From contig CM068543.1 of the NCBI GenBank assembly GCA_035048495.1, positions 32,923,096 through 32,987,095 on the forward strand: a stretch of DNA of 64,000 nt, written 5' to 3'. Position 1 is the first letter of the stretch. Each line of letters opens with the position of its first letter. This DNA is from Euptelea pleiosperma. Lineage: Eukaryota > Streptophyta > Magnoliopsida > Ranunculales > Eupteleaceae. This document shows positions 32,001-38,770 of this stretch, in pieces. The translations under genes were made by a program, and so were the position numbers. The notes below the pieces were generated by a model. The model was given only the letters and a program-made list of their open reading frames with translations. It was not told where the DNA came from and did no database searches.

Positions 32001-33278
32001 TTAAGTGATTGAAAGTAGCATATCACTCTGTTTAGCAACTAAACAAATTGGGCTAGCTACAGTATACATATCCAAATAATCAACTTACTATCTCATAATT
32101 ATCAGCAAAGACACATGGGGGGGCAATGATGTCAGAAGTGCAATCCTATTGCAGCAGAAATCGGATTCAATCTTTTGTCATGAAATATTAGCAATTGTAC
32201 AACTCAGATGAAAGATAACTAGTATGTCTGCGTGTGGAGATATATAGATACGGAAAATACTAGCTCTTACCAGTAGATGAGAGTGTCCAATACCCCGGGC
32301 TGTATCAACATATAGATGTCTCCCTAAGATGTTGACCTGAACTCTTATGTATAAGCTAAGCATTGTCATTGCCCACAGTGACAACACCATTCTCGTGAAA
32401 CCTGGTGAAGTGGCGAACCAAAATAAGGGAGAAAGAAAACCATCTCAACTCTAAGAAACCAAAACTGACCATTTCTTCCAAAATAAGCTACATACCCTTT
32501 CTATCACTGGGATGTAGTTCAACTAAAGAAAACCAATAAACTAGGAAATCACAACCATGTTCAGGCAAGCAAAACAGCGATATAAATAGTACATATTCAT
32601 ACTTAGAATTTTGAGTCTTTCCCATAGCTCAAGCTTCTCCATAGATGTCAGAGTGTTGGGCTGACCCTTCCCTTGCATTAGCCTCTCCGTCAAATGTGAC
32701 AGGTCCAACTCGTCCGATATCCGACTCCGCAAATAGTGCATTGCATAAGGCAACGTTGTCGAATCGGCTATTCTTTGAATGTTCTCGAAATGGGCTTGCA
32801 GTCTATCAATCAAAGAAGATAAAATCAAAACACACAAAAAAAGCCATTTGTGAAAATTTACATTTTTTGAGAATATCTAGTGAAAGGGTCTTTAAAACTT
32901 TGACTCTCTTAACTGGGCCTTAATGAGTTCATCGGTTTCTCGCTCCCCTTCGATTTCTCTCTCCAAATTAAGCAGCCTCTGCCTGTGAGCAGCATAAAGC
33001 TTATACAGAACATACCCACTCCCTACAACTCCCACTGTAGCAAAAACCTTCCTCCTATGCCTTCTCCAAAAATTCCTATTTTTCTCATAGATTACAAACA
33101 ACGCAAATCAAAATAAATAACCAATTAAAGCTGAAATGCAGAAACCAAAATGAAGACGAGCAAATACAAAGAACCCAAATCAAGAAATAAGCAATTAATG
33201 CAGAAAAATAGCTCCTTTACAAAGAGACCCACATTATAAAAGAGAACAAGAGAGCCAAACTGACCTTAAAGAAAGCAT
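13791..33278 (-). CDS. PEX3: PEX3, peroxisomal biogenesis factor 3 (seven coding exons)
   Basis: Coding exons, in transcript order: 33278-33265, 33075-32914, 32802-32603, 32401-32271, 21102-20975, 14827-14588, 14061-13791. All joins keep frame and use GT-AG introns; the sum is 1146 nt, 381 residues plus TGA. The protein begins MLSLRNFWRRHRRKV, a basic stretch followed by a membrane helix (about residues 15-35). It contains AHFENIQRIADSTTLPYAMH, RMVLSLWAMTMLSLYIRVQV, NILGRHLYVDTARG and near the C-terminus NRFIQIIRSLPEV, the conserved plant PEX3 blocks. Length is close to the Arabidopsis protein (about 364). Family role: integral peroxisomal membrane protein that docks PEX19 carrying membrane-protein cargo, needed for peroxisome formation. 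Introns 4 (11,168 bp) and 5 (6,147 bp) are filled with TEs; the other four introns are 111-526 bp. No frameshift or stop breaks the model. Least certain are the 14-nt first exon and the transcript ends. Confidence 0.93.
14588..14827 (-). CDS. PEX3: PEX3 coding exon 6
   Basis: 240 nt, residues 213-291 (KQLRDPFNTSVLRETIMQIL through LMVEARAVLL). Acceptor ATTCAG, donor GTAGGC. Its first 105 nt and acceptor are copied 543 bp upstream in intron 5, at 15266-15370. Confidence 0.94.
14723..15802. repeat. 543-bp tandem duplication spanning part of PEX3 exon 6
   Basis: Units about 14723-15265 and 15266-15802 match almost base for base; the one difference I saw is GTGGCTG versus GTGTCTG near 14953/15496. 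Each unit holds the 5' part of exon 6, its acceptor, adjoining intron and the start of repeat R. The junction carries a few extra bases (GCATGA). The near-identity implies a very recent event, or an assembly artefact. Confidence 0.95.
15266..15370 (-). pseudogene. Duplicated partial PEX3 exon 6 in intron 5
   Basis: Copy of the first 105 nt of exon 6 with an intact ATTCAG acceptor but without the original donor. It encodes KQLRDPFNTSVLRETIMQIL through HWVTY, identical to the real exon, then reads into unrelated sequence and stops at about 15049. If spliced from exon 5 it would end the protein early. Expression unknown. Confidence 0.9.
15703..15984 (+). repeat. Dispersed repeat family R, with internal partial duplication
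   Basis: Starts CACTAGTGGGTTGCC as in the other R copies. Its 3' half occurs twice in a row (TTGTCAAAATCGGGTTTGAG at about 15745 and 15860), ending GAGCTCCCTTATTATATAG. A truncated copy at 15160-15259 belongs to the first unit of the 543-bp duplication. Confidence 0.75.
15985..16131 (+). repeat. LTR-like repeat, intron-5 copy 1
   Basis: Shares order and wording with 20505-20660: ATGAACGATTxAGATT, AGTTAGCTTTxAGTTT, a TTTTTGAGxTATT motif and CCTTxAAGxTTT. The composition is typical of an LTR 3' end, but no internal coding lies beside it. Confidence 0.5.
16132..16325. mobile_element. Tourist-like MITE candidate
   Basis: The left end GGCAGTGTTTGGTTGG is inverted at the right as CAAATCAAACACTCC, with an AT-rich non-coding interior. 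The flanking trinucleotides do not match, so the assignment is tentative. Confidence 0.45.
16650..17230 (-). mobile_element. 5'-truncated L1-like LINE, 3' end (minus strand)
   Basis: The minus-strand reading frame contains VEHLLLHCDVAKAVWSSFLC and SRGNILWRMLPFAIVWGLWK, then ERNLRAFEDR, the zinc-finger-like tail of plant LINE reverse transcriptases. The frame stays open for about 148 codons, so this copy is younger than its sisters. The poly(A) end appears as a T-run at about 16650-16657. It lies in PEX3 intron 5, sense to the gene. Confidence 0.85.
17231..19794. other. PEX3 intron 5 interior, nothing firm recognised
   Basis: The first 200 bp are rich in GATCGATCGA words like those at 4140-4390. 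The rest is AT-rich. Short open frames near 18980-19380 match nothing I recognise. Confidence 0.4.
19795..20085. repeat. Diverged tandem duplication (about 145-bp unit)
   Basis: TTTCTTTCAGATCCATGATG and GCAACTTCTCAAAxATTAAC each occur twice, 145 bp apart. It contains no coding sequence. Confidence 0.75.
20505..20660 (+). repeat. LTR-like repeat, intron-5 copy 2
   Basis: Partner of 15985-16131 with the same ordered motifs. Together they suggest two solo LTR fragments of one family inside the intron. Confidence 0.5.
20975..21102 (-). CDS. PEX3: PEX3 coding exon 5
   Basis: 128 nt, residues 170-211 (EEADKFDRHGQQEFLATADY through TEVLK). Acceptor GTGCAG, donor GTGAGT. It is isolated by more than 6 kb of intron on each side, yet joins in phase with both neighbours. 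Confidence 0.93.
21842..23290 (-). pseudogene. Copia integrase relic (minus strand)
   Basis: Minus-strand frames contain LICIDDHTRYTWFYPL, the integrase catalytic-core start, and at 22881-22606 GTLEGKHCHISEVELTLLFH, equivalent to the family's GxxExKHRHIxE motif. Stops and frameshifts abound. The frame at 22297-21842 may be the linker after integrase, but that part is weak. The fragment lies in PEX3 intron 4, in the gene's sense orientation. Confidence 0.75.
22833..23166. repeat. 167-bp tandem duplication inside the Copia relic
   Basis: Units 22833-22999 and 23000-23166 both contain TAAGAAAACAACCAAAATGC, GTGTAACGAGTATGATCATC and GGTGGTGAGACAAGTGAG. They duplicate the integrase-core start and differ at several sites, so the duplication is not recent. 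Confidence 0.88.
23255..23900 (+). pseudogene. RTE-type LINE reverse transcriptase relic
   Basis: Broken plus-strand translation shows FADDTMLVDETK (the FADD active-site motif), ENQWF, VKIDGxIRNAESNQFYYLGS then IIHEIGSG, YGSECW, and later MRWxxH-type words. These fall in the order found in RTE-like plant LINE reverse transcriptases. There are many stops. It lies in PEX3 intron 4, antisense to the gene. Confidence 0.8.
23901..24697. other. AT-rich intron sequence, nothing recognised
   Basis: Very AT-rich. No coding or repeat family recognised. Confidence 0.45.
24698..24897 (+). mobile_element. 5' LTR candidate of Copia element
   Basis: Begins TGTTAGAG and ends TTCTTCA, giving the TG...CA pattern. 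It is followed two bases later by a primer-binding-site-like sequence and then by Copia gag and pol relics in order. About 200 bp, short but within the Copia range. I found no matching 3' LTR. Confidence 0.6.
24900..24911 (+). mobile_element. Copia primer-binding site (variant)
   Basis: TGGTATCAGTGC differs by one base from the usual initiator-Met primer site TGGTATCAGAGC. Its position just after the LTR supports the element model. Confidence 0.65.
25506..26420 (+). pseudogene. Copia gag relic
   Basis: Starts with ITFVKLNGTNYLPWSQSVEV, the N-terminal gag motif of plant Copia elements. A frame-broken middle carries MWEQLQQYQP and FLYNLNPDYNLIKGRILA. Then comes a Gly/Arg-rich stretch and a degenerate zinc knuckle, YTYSGYSKHIEQYC, in which the first two cysteines are lost. 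Several stops and shifts make it non-functional. Confidence 0.85.
26555..28062 (+). pseudogene. Copia protease, GAG-pre-integrase and integrase relic
   Basis: Ordered remnants: VIYSGASAPM (protease DSGAS motif altered); VFHDLKTKKVIGLGHEDGLY and WHFRLGDLSLSNL (GAG-pre-integrase); CFDTALK and KDGVVERKHRHLLDVARTLM then PYWGDVLTTCHLINRMPS (integrase core end). Then comes VFGCMSFVH and a diverged linker ending LRKRTRTCIKHL. Coding then breaks off at about 28062. Stops and frameshifts occur throughout. Confidence 0.85.
28063..29765. mobile_element. Insertion splitting the Copia element
   Basis: Copia pol coding stops at about 28062 and resumes at about 29766 with the reverse transcriptase. The first 900 bp of the insert is G-rich with recurring GGTTGCAG and GGTTAG words and resembles no protein. 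The right part is a LINE 3' end. The exact ends and any target duplication are unclear. Confidence 0.6.
29040..29668 (+). mobile_element. L1-like LINE 3' end nested in Copia
   Basis: Translation gives ILTVDHLIARRVIIVN, SMCKQSRESVNHLLIHCKVV and a later RRVIWRLLPFCHLLGHLE, matching the other two LINE tails in the window. It ends at an A-run at about 29658-29667. Decayed by stops. Confidence 0.78.
29766..30585 (+). pseudogene. Copia reverse transcriptase / RNase H relic
   Basis: Contains ARLVIKGYTQTFGVNYFETL, QLDIKNVFLHGDL, YMEQPPGYVPS, KAIYGLKQSPRTWFDKF and the active site VYIDDIIIIG, then VISQFMHAPRQPRWDVL from the start of RNase H, where it is cut off. A 93-codon frame is intact but both neighbours are broken. 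The element is antisense to PEX3 within intron 4. Confidence 0.88.
30586..30892 (+). other. Sequence after the truncated Copia pol
   Basis: Begins TGTTAG like an LTR but does not match the 5' LTR candidate. It could be another family's solo LTR. Unresolved. Confidence 0.3.
30893..31365. mobile_element. MITE-like element with GCC/GGC-rich inverted ends
   Basis: The left end reads CAATGATTTTAAACGC then AAACGCCTGGGG. The right end inverts a similar string (GGCGTAAGCCTCAAAAGCC then TTTTAAGACATTG). The interior has many AAGGCGTAAGC words. No clean target duplication, so boundaries are approximate. Confidence 0.5.
31366..32270. other. Start of PEX3 intron 4, nothing recognised
   Basis: AT-rich intronic sequence between the MITE-like element and exon 4. 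No repeats or coding recognised. Confidence 0.45.
32271..32401 (-). CDS. PEX3: PEX3 coding exon 4
   Basis: 131 nt, residues 127-169, FTRMVLSLWAMTM through HSHLL. Highly conserved block with a hydrophobic stretch. Acceptor CACCAG, donor GTAAGA. It is followed by the 11.2-kb TE-filled intron. Confidence 0.94.
32603..32802 (-). CDS. PEX3: PEX3 coding exon 3
   Basis: 200 nt, residues 60-125, including AHFENIQRIADSTTLPYAMH and LTERLMQGKG. The acceptor is ATAG before ACTGCAAG rather than the nearby GCAAG, because only this keeps frame and gives the family sequence KAQLQAHFENIQ. Donor GTATGA. Confidence 0.92.
32914..33075 (-). CDS. PEX3: PEX3 coding exon 2
   Basis: 162 nt, residues 6-58. It carries the basic FWRRHRRKV anchor region and the single strongly hydrophobic helix ending GYVLYKLYAAH, followed by a charged stretch rich in Glu/Arg. 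Acceptor AATAG, donor GTTAAG. Confidence 0.9.
33265..33278 (-). CDS. PEX3: PEX3 coding exon 1 (14 nt)
   Basis: ATG CTT TCT TTA AG, then donor GTCAGT. Joined to exon 2 it completes an Arg codon and yields MLSLRNFWRRHRRKV, in frame with the conserved FWRxHRRK motif. Chosen because the FWRRHRRK frame has no ATG in its own exon before a clean AATAG acceptor. Confidence 0.75.
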
Positions 33279-33550
33279 TCTGATGCTAAGAAAGCCAGAA
33301 ATCCATGACTAAATCTTCCTTTTCCTACAAACCAATTTGGATTTTCAAAGCAGGAGACAAATGAAGAAGATGGAACCCTCTCTCTTGAGATGTAAACGGT
33401 GTTTGCTGGGCGGAAGAAGAAAAAAAGCACTACGGAGAGAATTGCTAAAGACAATAGAAAAACCAAAGCTGTGGATGGAGCAGCGGGAGAAAGCGCTTAT
33501 TAACTTTGGTTTTGAGGAGAGAGAGAGGGAGATAGGGAGGGGGTTTTAGA
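33279..33550 (-). other. PEX3 5' leader and proximal promoter region
   Basis: Minus-strand sequence upstream of the ATG. It contains pyrimidine tracts (CTCCCTCTCTCTCTCC at about 33520-33537) typical of plant core promoters and leaders, and no convincing TATA box. The transcription start is not determinable here. Confidence 0.4.
33286..33306 (-). promoter_or_regulatory. Seven-codon upstream ORF in the PEX3 leader
   Basis: ATG at 33306-33304 reads MDFWLS then TAG at 33288-33286, ending seven bases before the main ATG. If it lies in the transcript it could lower PEX3 translation or force reinitiation. Confidence 0.5.
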
Positions 33551-33860
33551 GTCGTAAGGCTTTTGAAACCCAACTGCTTCGATAAATGAGCAGTGAGAGT
33601 GGTCGTTTATCGGTTTCTAGGTTGGTAATTAGGTTTCTCGGTCTTTAGGTTAGTACCTTCTTTTTTGTTTACACCGTAGGCTACGTTTGGGTAAGCTTTA
33701 AAACCGCAAGAAGCTAGTTTTTGTGGTTTTTAAGCACTTATCAAAAAACATAGATAAATAAATAAATAAATAAACATTTTTAAAAAGCCAACAAAGCAAA
33801 AGTCGTTTCTAAACAGCTTCTGCTTTTGTTTTTGCTTTTGCTTTTGCGGGGAAGCAGGAC

Positions 33861-34110
33861 CATGGCCCATCCCTACGTGGACCTGCATACCAAAATATAA
33901 CTTCATTAGTGATTTCTAACCTTTTGATCTGAGAACCTCATTAGTGATTTCTAACCTTTGGATCTGAGTACCCCAAATAACGCTCAAATCGGGGTACACA
34001 AATCCAATGGTTAGAAATCACTAATCATGCTGATTTTTGGTCTGTAGGTCCACCTAGGGATGGGCCAAATATCCATACCAATAGTGCTCGCAAAGAATGT
34101 GCCCCGTGAC
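33861..34110. repeat. Fold-back repeat family F, copy e (both arms)
   Basis: Left arm CATCCCTACGTGGACCTGCA and ATTAGTGATTTCTAACC; right arm the reverse complement, GGTTAGAAATCACTAATC then GTCCACCTAGGGATGGG. A 35-bp internal duplication (CATTAGTGATTTCTAACCTT twice, at about 33903 and 33938) lies in the left arm. Confidence 0.8.
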
Positions 34111-34672
34111 GTATTTGTGGTATGTTATTAACGTTGATTGTTGTTACTTTACTCATCTTGGCGTCACTTTGTATACATTCAGAATTCTAACATATTTTTG
34201 AAACTCACAACTTTCAAACCTGACAAAAGTTTACTACATATCTTAGAGAAAGCTTTCCAACGCATTAAATGGGTTTTCAATTAGATATCTATTTTACTTA
34301 TTAAATAACGAAGGCTCTTCTACGTTCTGCCAAAAATGCCTATAAATACCCAAAATGCCCTACTTTGCTTATTTTCTATTCTTTAATTTATTCACTTGGC
34401 GGGGGCTTTCCTGTATTTTTTGGTGGCAAGCACACGTCACCCATGCACCTCACTCAATGCTCCTCTTATTCAAAAATTCAAAAAATCATCATTCCTAATA
34501 TGACCCTCAAATTCCTTAAATTGGCAAACATTCCTTTCAGTTTTTTAATTTATATGGGTTCTTTGGTCATTCAACATTTTCACATTTCAACTCAACAAAT
34601 GTTAAAGCATTTATTGTATCTCCACGTTGACCTGAACTCTGTCCCTTGAAAAATTAGATGATGGTGCCTATC
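34111..34672. other. AT-rich stretch, nothing recognised
   Basis: No coding or known repeat seen. Confidence 0.4.
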
Positions 34673-34960
34673 ATGTTGATGATGGACCTATAGTGTGAGC
34701 ACGAGGCACGGTATTATAGGATACTGACCGTATGAATGTTTGGCACATTATCCCTATATGGACTAATGTAACAAAAATTGGTCCAATTAGTGATTTCTAA
34801 CGTTTGGATCATAATGCTCAAGATCCACGACTACAAATAAACCAAGAAAAAGAAATGGATAGAAATTACTAATCAGGATGATGTTTAGTATGTAGGTCCA
34901 ACTAGGTATGGGCCAAACATCCATACAGTCAGTGGTCTTTAAGATTCTTCTACGTGGCAT
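34673..34960. repeat. Fold-back repeat family F, copy f (both arms)
   Basis: Left arm ACTGACCGTATGAATGTTTG and AATTAGTGATTTCTAACG; right arm AGAAATTACTAATCAGG, GTAGGTCCAACTAGG and GGGCCAAACATCCATACAG. It shows that the full element is a hairpin of about 290 bp. Confidence 0.8.
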
Positions 34961-35142
34961 AAACATGGCACCAATTATTTGGTGACAAAATTCAATAGTT
35001 ACAAAAAAAAGGTTGATTAAAAGTTATCTATACTTACCCCATTATTATTAAAAGGGTAATGATCACATGGTCATCCATGGACGTGGTTGGTCGTATCATT
35101 TCTTTAGTGGCCAAAAATGTACTTGAGCTACGTGCTAAATAG

Positions 35143-35304
35143 TGGTGCTCAAAATTCCACAATTAAAAATCAACCAATGAAAACGACTCCAATCAAATGC
35201 TTAGAAATCACTAATCATACTGATTTTTTGCACGTAGGTCCACGTAGGGATGGGCCAAACATCCATATGGTCAGTGGTCTCTAAAAGTGTGCCACGTGTA
35301 AGGT
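35143..35304 (-). repeat. Fold-back repeat family F, copy g (one arm)
   Basis: Reverse-complement arm with GAAATCACTAATCATACTG, GTAGGTCCACGTAGGGATGG and GGCCAAACATCCATATGG. The other arm is too diverged to recognise. Confidence 0.7.
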
Positions 35305-35800
35305 GCATGTGCATCGCATGTGGCGTCCCCCTAATATGAGTAAAAGTTGCCTCTCAAAAGGTGTTTATCTTCACTGTACTCGTGTCTTTGCGTCACTTTG
35401 CATGCATTTAGAGTTCGAATACATTTTTGAAGTCCAAAATGTTAGAATATTGGCAAAAGTCATGAGATAACTGTTGTAGATCATGGAGAAAGATTTTCAA
35501 CACATTAAATAGATTCTCAATTGGATGTTAGAATAAAAGGTTATATCTCTCGAAAGGTGATTGTCGTTTTACCCATGTATTAGCGTCACTTTGCATGTAC
35601 TTGTCATCACTCTACACATATTTATCATCACGTGTGTCACATTTTCTTGTTGTCACTTTACCCATGTCTCAGTGTTACTTTGCAAGCATTTTTCATCACT
35701 TTACCCATGTATTAGTGTTACTTGATAGAAGAATAACTTGGAGAAAAGATAAGGTCTTCTAACTTGATTTTGGAGTGAGAGTACATCTTTAATGATTGAC

Positions 35801-35880
35801 GTTTGTCATCAATGTTGATGACTAACGTCTGTCGCGGACCACAGATATGAGCCACATGGCACACTCTTAGTGACCACTGG
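35801..35880 (+). repeat. Fold-back repeat family F, copy h (end fragment)
   Basis: Only the outer end remains: TCATCAATGTTGATGAC, then GCCACATGGCACACTCTTAG and GACCACTGG. Confidence 0.55.
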
Positions 35881-36462
35881 TACTTTGAGCTTTTTCCTTG
35901 TTCGTGTGTCTGCAAAAAAAGAGATATGGGAGAGAAATTGATATTTTAATGGGTCTTTGTTGCTTATTGTAAGGTCTCTACAAATTTTCATTTTGTCTTG
36001 TGTTATCAAAATAAATTTACCTAATGAATATAACTTGGATTAAGCAACAGAATTATAAAATCCACTCATAGGATACAAATCCACTTCCAGATATGTACTA
36101 GAAATAGAGTAAGGCAACAATAATCTATAGAACAGTAAGTAGGAAAGAACTTATCAATAACGACAATCGAGGTTAGTGCTAAGCACGACGTCCTTAAGGT
36201 GAAAATAACACCGTATAGGTGTTGTTGACTTCTTAGAGCATACACCTCCCACGATTCAATGATCAACTCTTCCAATACCCAGCACAGTATGAAGAGACAA
36301 GCTCACTTTTAATACTTCAATAAAACATTATAGAAAAAATGGGAGAAGAAAACAGAAAGCAGAGATAAAGATGAGAAGTTTTAGTTGCATGTAAAAATCA
36401 GAAGAAAAACTCCAATCAAATAAGGAGTTCTCCCAACGAATTATGTATCCTATTCGTGGGAC

Positions 36463-36880
36463 TAGGGCTGATAATGGATCGGGTTCGAGTCGGATTGGTA
36501 CTGATTTGGTACCGATCAGATAAGAAATCCAATTGATCCGGACTCAATCGGATCAATAAAATTCAGTTTCGGCACCCGATATGATTAGATCGGTTCCAGG
36601 TCCGATCCGATCCAATATGCCATATAAAAAATAGTATATGAAAAAAAAATTGTATATAACAGTTAGAATATGAAAAAAGACCACATATACATGCATATAT
36701 AATATATGTAGTTTATATATTATATGTAATTTATATACTATATGTAGTTTATATATCAGGTCCATAGTGGATCAGTATAGGTCAATCCAGTACCGATCCA
36801 ATAAGTAAAAATAAAGCTCCGGCCCAAATTTTTTGGATCGGATCGGATCTCCATGTTGATTCGTTCCATTGCTAGCTTTA
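36463..36880. mobile_element. hAT-type MITE with perfect 8-bp target duplication
   Basis: A 418-bp element starting TAGGGCTGATAATGG and ending CCATTGCTAGCTTTA, inverted ends. It is flanked by CGTGGGAC at 36455-36462 and 36881-36888, a perfect 8-bp duplication. The interior has many GGATCGG words and, at 36704-36757, three 18-bp tandem units starting ATATGTAxTTTATATA. No transposase. Confidence 0.85.
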
Positions 36881-37849
36881 CGTGGGACACGTTACGTGCG
36901 TTTACCCAAAAATAGGTGCGTGGGAAGTTACACAATAGTAGGAAATATGGTTATACAAGGTTCCAAAGAAAGACTAAAGAATCTTTGCATAAAAAATGTG
37001 ATTGGATACCCATAGTCCACAACCAATCCATAGTCCACAACCTGCAACCTATGCCCCAGCCTAGCATGGCACCCGCGCGCGTGCATGCATGTGTGTGTGA
37101 GTTTTTGATTGTGCATAGTTGTACCCAATGAGCATAAAAATGGGAGACCAAAGGGCTCCACCCTTTAGCTTCAACTCTCCACCTTATATACTCAATGAGT
37201 CTCACTCTCACAAGCAATGTGGGACTAAAACTTCAGTCTAAAAGCATGAACAAACATTTGAGTTTCCCTCTAAAATATTTAATCCAAAAGTTTAAACTTT
37301 TTGTAGTACAAAAATAAAATGAGACAAAAGTACAAAGGCAAAAGGTTCTAGAATTAAACTTCTTAGGCAACTTGCTTTTTTCAAAAACCTATAATAGAAC
37401 ATAATTTTTTATTCATTTAAATCAAACAATTCCCCACATGAATAAAAACCAGAAGAAAAAGCAAATTGAAGTACTATAGAACAATCATGCATTGGTAATA
37501 GTGCCTTTCAGACTTAAACTTCTACGTAGTGTCAGTCGGGTACTACCTAGTCAGTGAACTTTCATCTTGAATTGTCCAACTTTATGATGTAGATCGAGAC
37601 AATAGACTACACTTGATTCTTCCAAAAACAAATGACTTCTTACGGTTGTGCTCATTTTGGCTATGAGCATTCCTAGGTTTCATGAGTGCTCTAGAGAGAT
37701 CAACCATAATTCTCATAAGAAGCGGCCCTAATTCTACACTTATATAGGTGTTTCTACCAAGAGTATCATGTATCATCACACCTCATTGGAACAATCTAAC
37801 TATAAAAATCATTAAGAGTTATAGACTCAATCTCTCATTGATACATGTG
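36881..37849. other. Intergenic stretch, nothing firm recognised
   Basis: Near 37160-37230 a short LTR-like string (CAATGTGGGACTAAAAC) occurs. No coding recognised. Confidence 0.4.
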
Positions 37850-38770
37850 GTCCTACTGCATCATGGGGATGATTGGAATAAACTCCTATGTAGTATTCCC
37901 GACAATTCACTTGAACAACTTGTTGTCCCATTGAACCTAGATCTTGGGATCTTCAGTCACATAGGCTGGGTTCCCATTACTGGTGATTTAAATTGTAGTT
38001 GGCTTAAGCCCCATTCCCCTCATGAGAGCATCTTAATATTCTCTTATAGGGTTACTAGTGTATCTGCTCAATCTACCCATTGCATATGCAACATGAAGCC
38101 TAGTACAATTCATAATGCATATGAGATTGCCTAATATTCTAATATTCTAGTTGTGAGCTTGAGACACACTATCTCCTACATGTTTCATTAAACTACAGTG
38201 TAGACCAAATGGTGTTCTAGCTGGAATACAATCAAACTGGCTGAATTTCTTAAGCATTTTCTCAATGTAGTAAGACTGAGAGTATTATCTTCTTCGGTTC
38301 TCTAACTATTTTTATGCCAAGTATAATATCAACATTACCTATTTCTTTCATTTCAAATAATTTTATTATAATTTTTTAGAACTTGTAATTACATCTAGAC
38401 TAGTCTCAATAATCAACATGTCATCAACATATAAGCAAATTATAACTCCAAAATTATTATTATTAAATTTACTATAAATACATTTATCTACTTTGTTGGT
38501 GTTATAACTATTTGATTTTAAAACCTTATCAAACTTTTCATGCCATTGTTTGTGAGCTTATTTTAACCTATATATAATTTTTTTTAAGTCTACGCACTTT
38601 GTTTTTAAGGTATTGTACCACAAAGCCTTCAGGTTGGTCCATATAAATTTTCTCTTCTAAGTTGTTATTTAAAAAGGCAGTAGACTTCTTGAAATAAGAA
38701 CAATATTGGTATGAGTTATTTGAGTTAAGTGATTGGGCTTTTTGGAAGAAATTTGAAACCATGGAGAAAA
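37850..38770 (-). pseudogene. Copia reverse transcriptase / RNase H relic (minus strand)
   Basis: Minus-strand translation in order: KSTAFLNNNLEEKIYMDQPE then GFVVQ; HKQWHEKFDKVLKSNSYNTN; the active site VIICLYVDDMLII; later IEKMLKKFSQFDC and HVAYAMGRLSRYTSNP. The family differs from the Copia element in PEX3 intron 4. Multiple stops and AT-driven decay. Confidence 0.85.
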
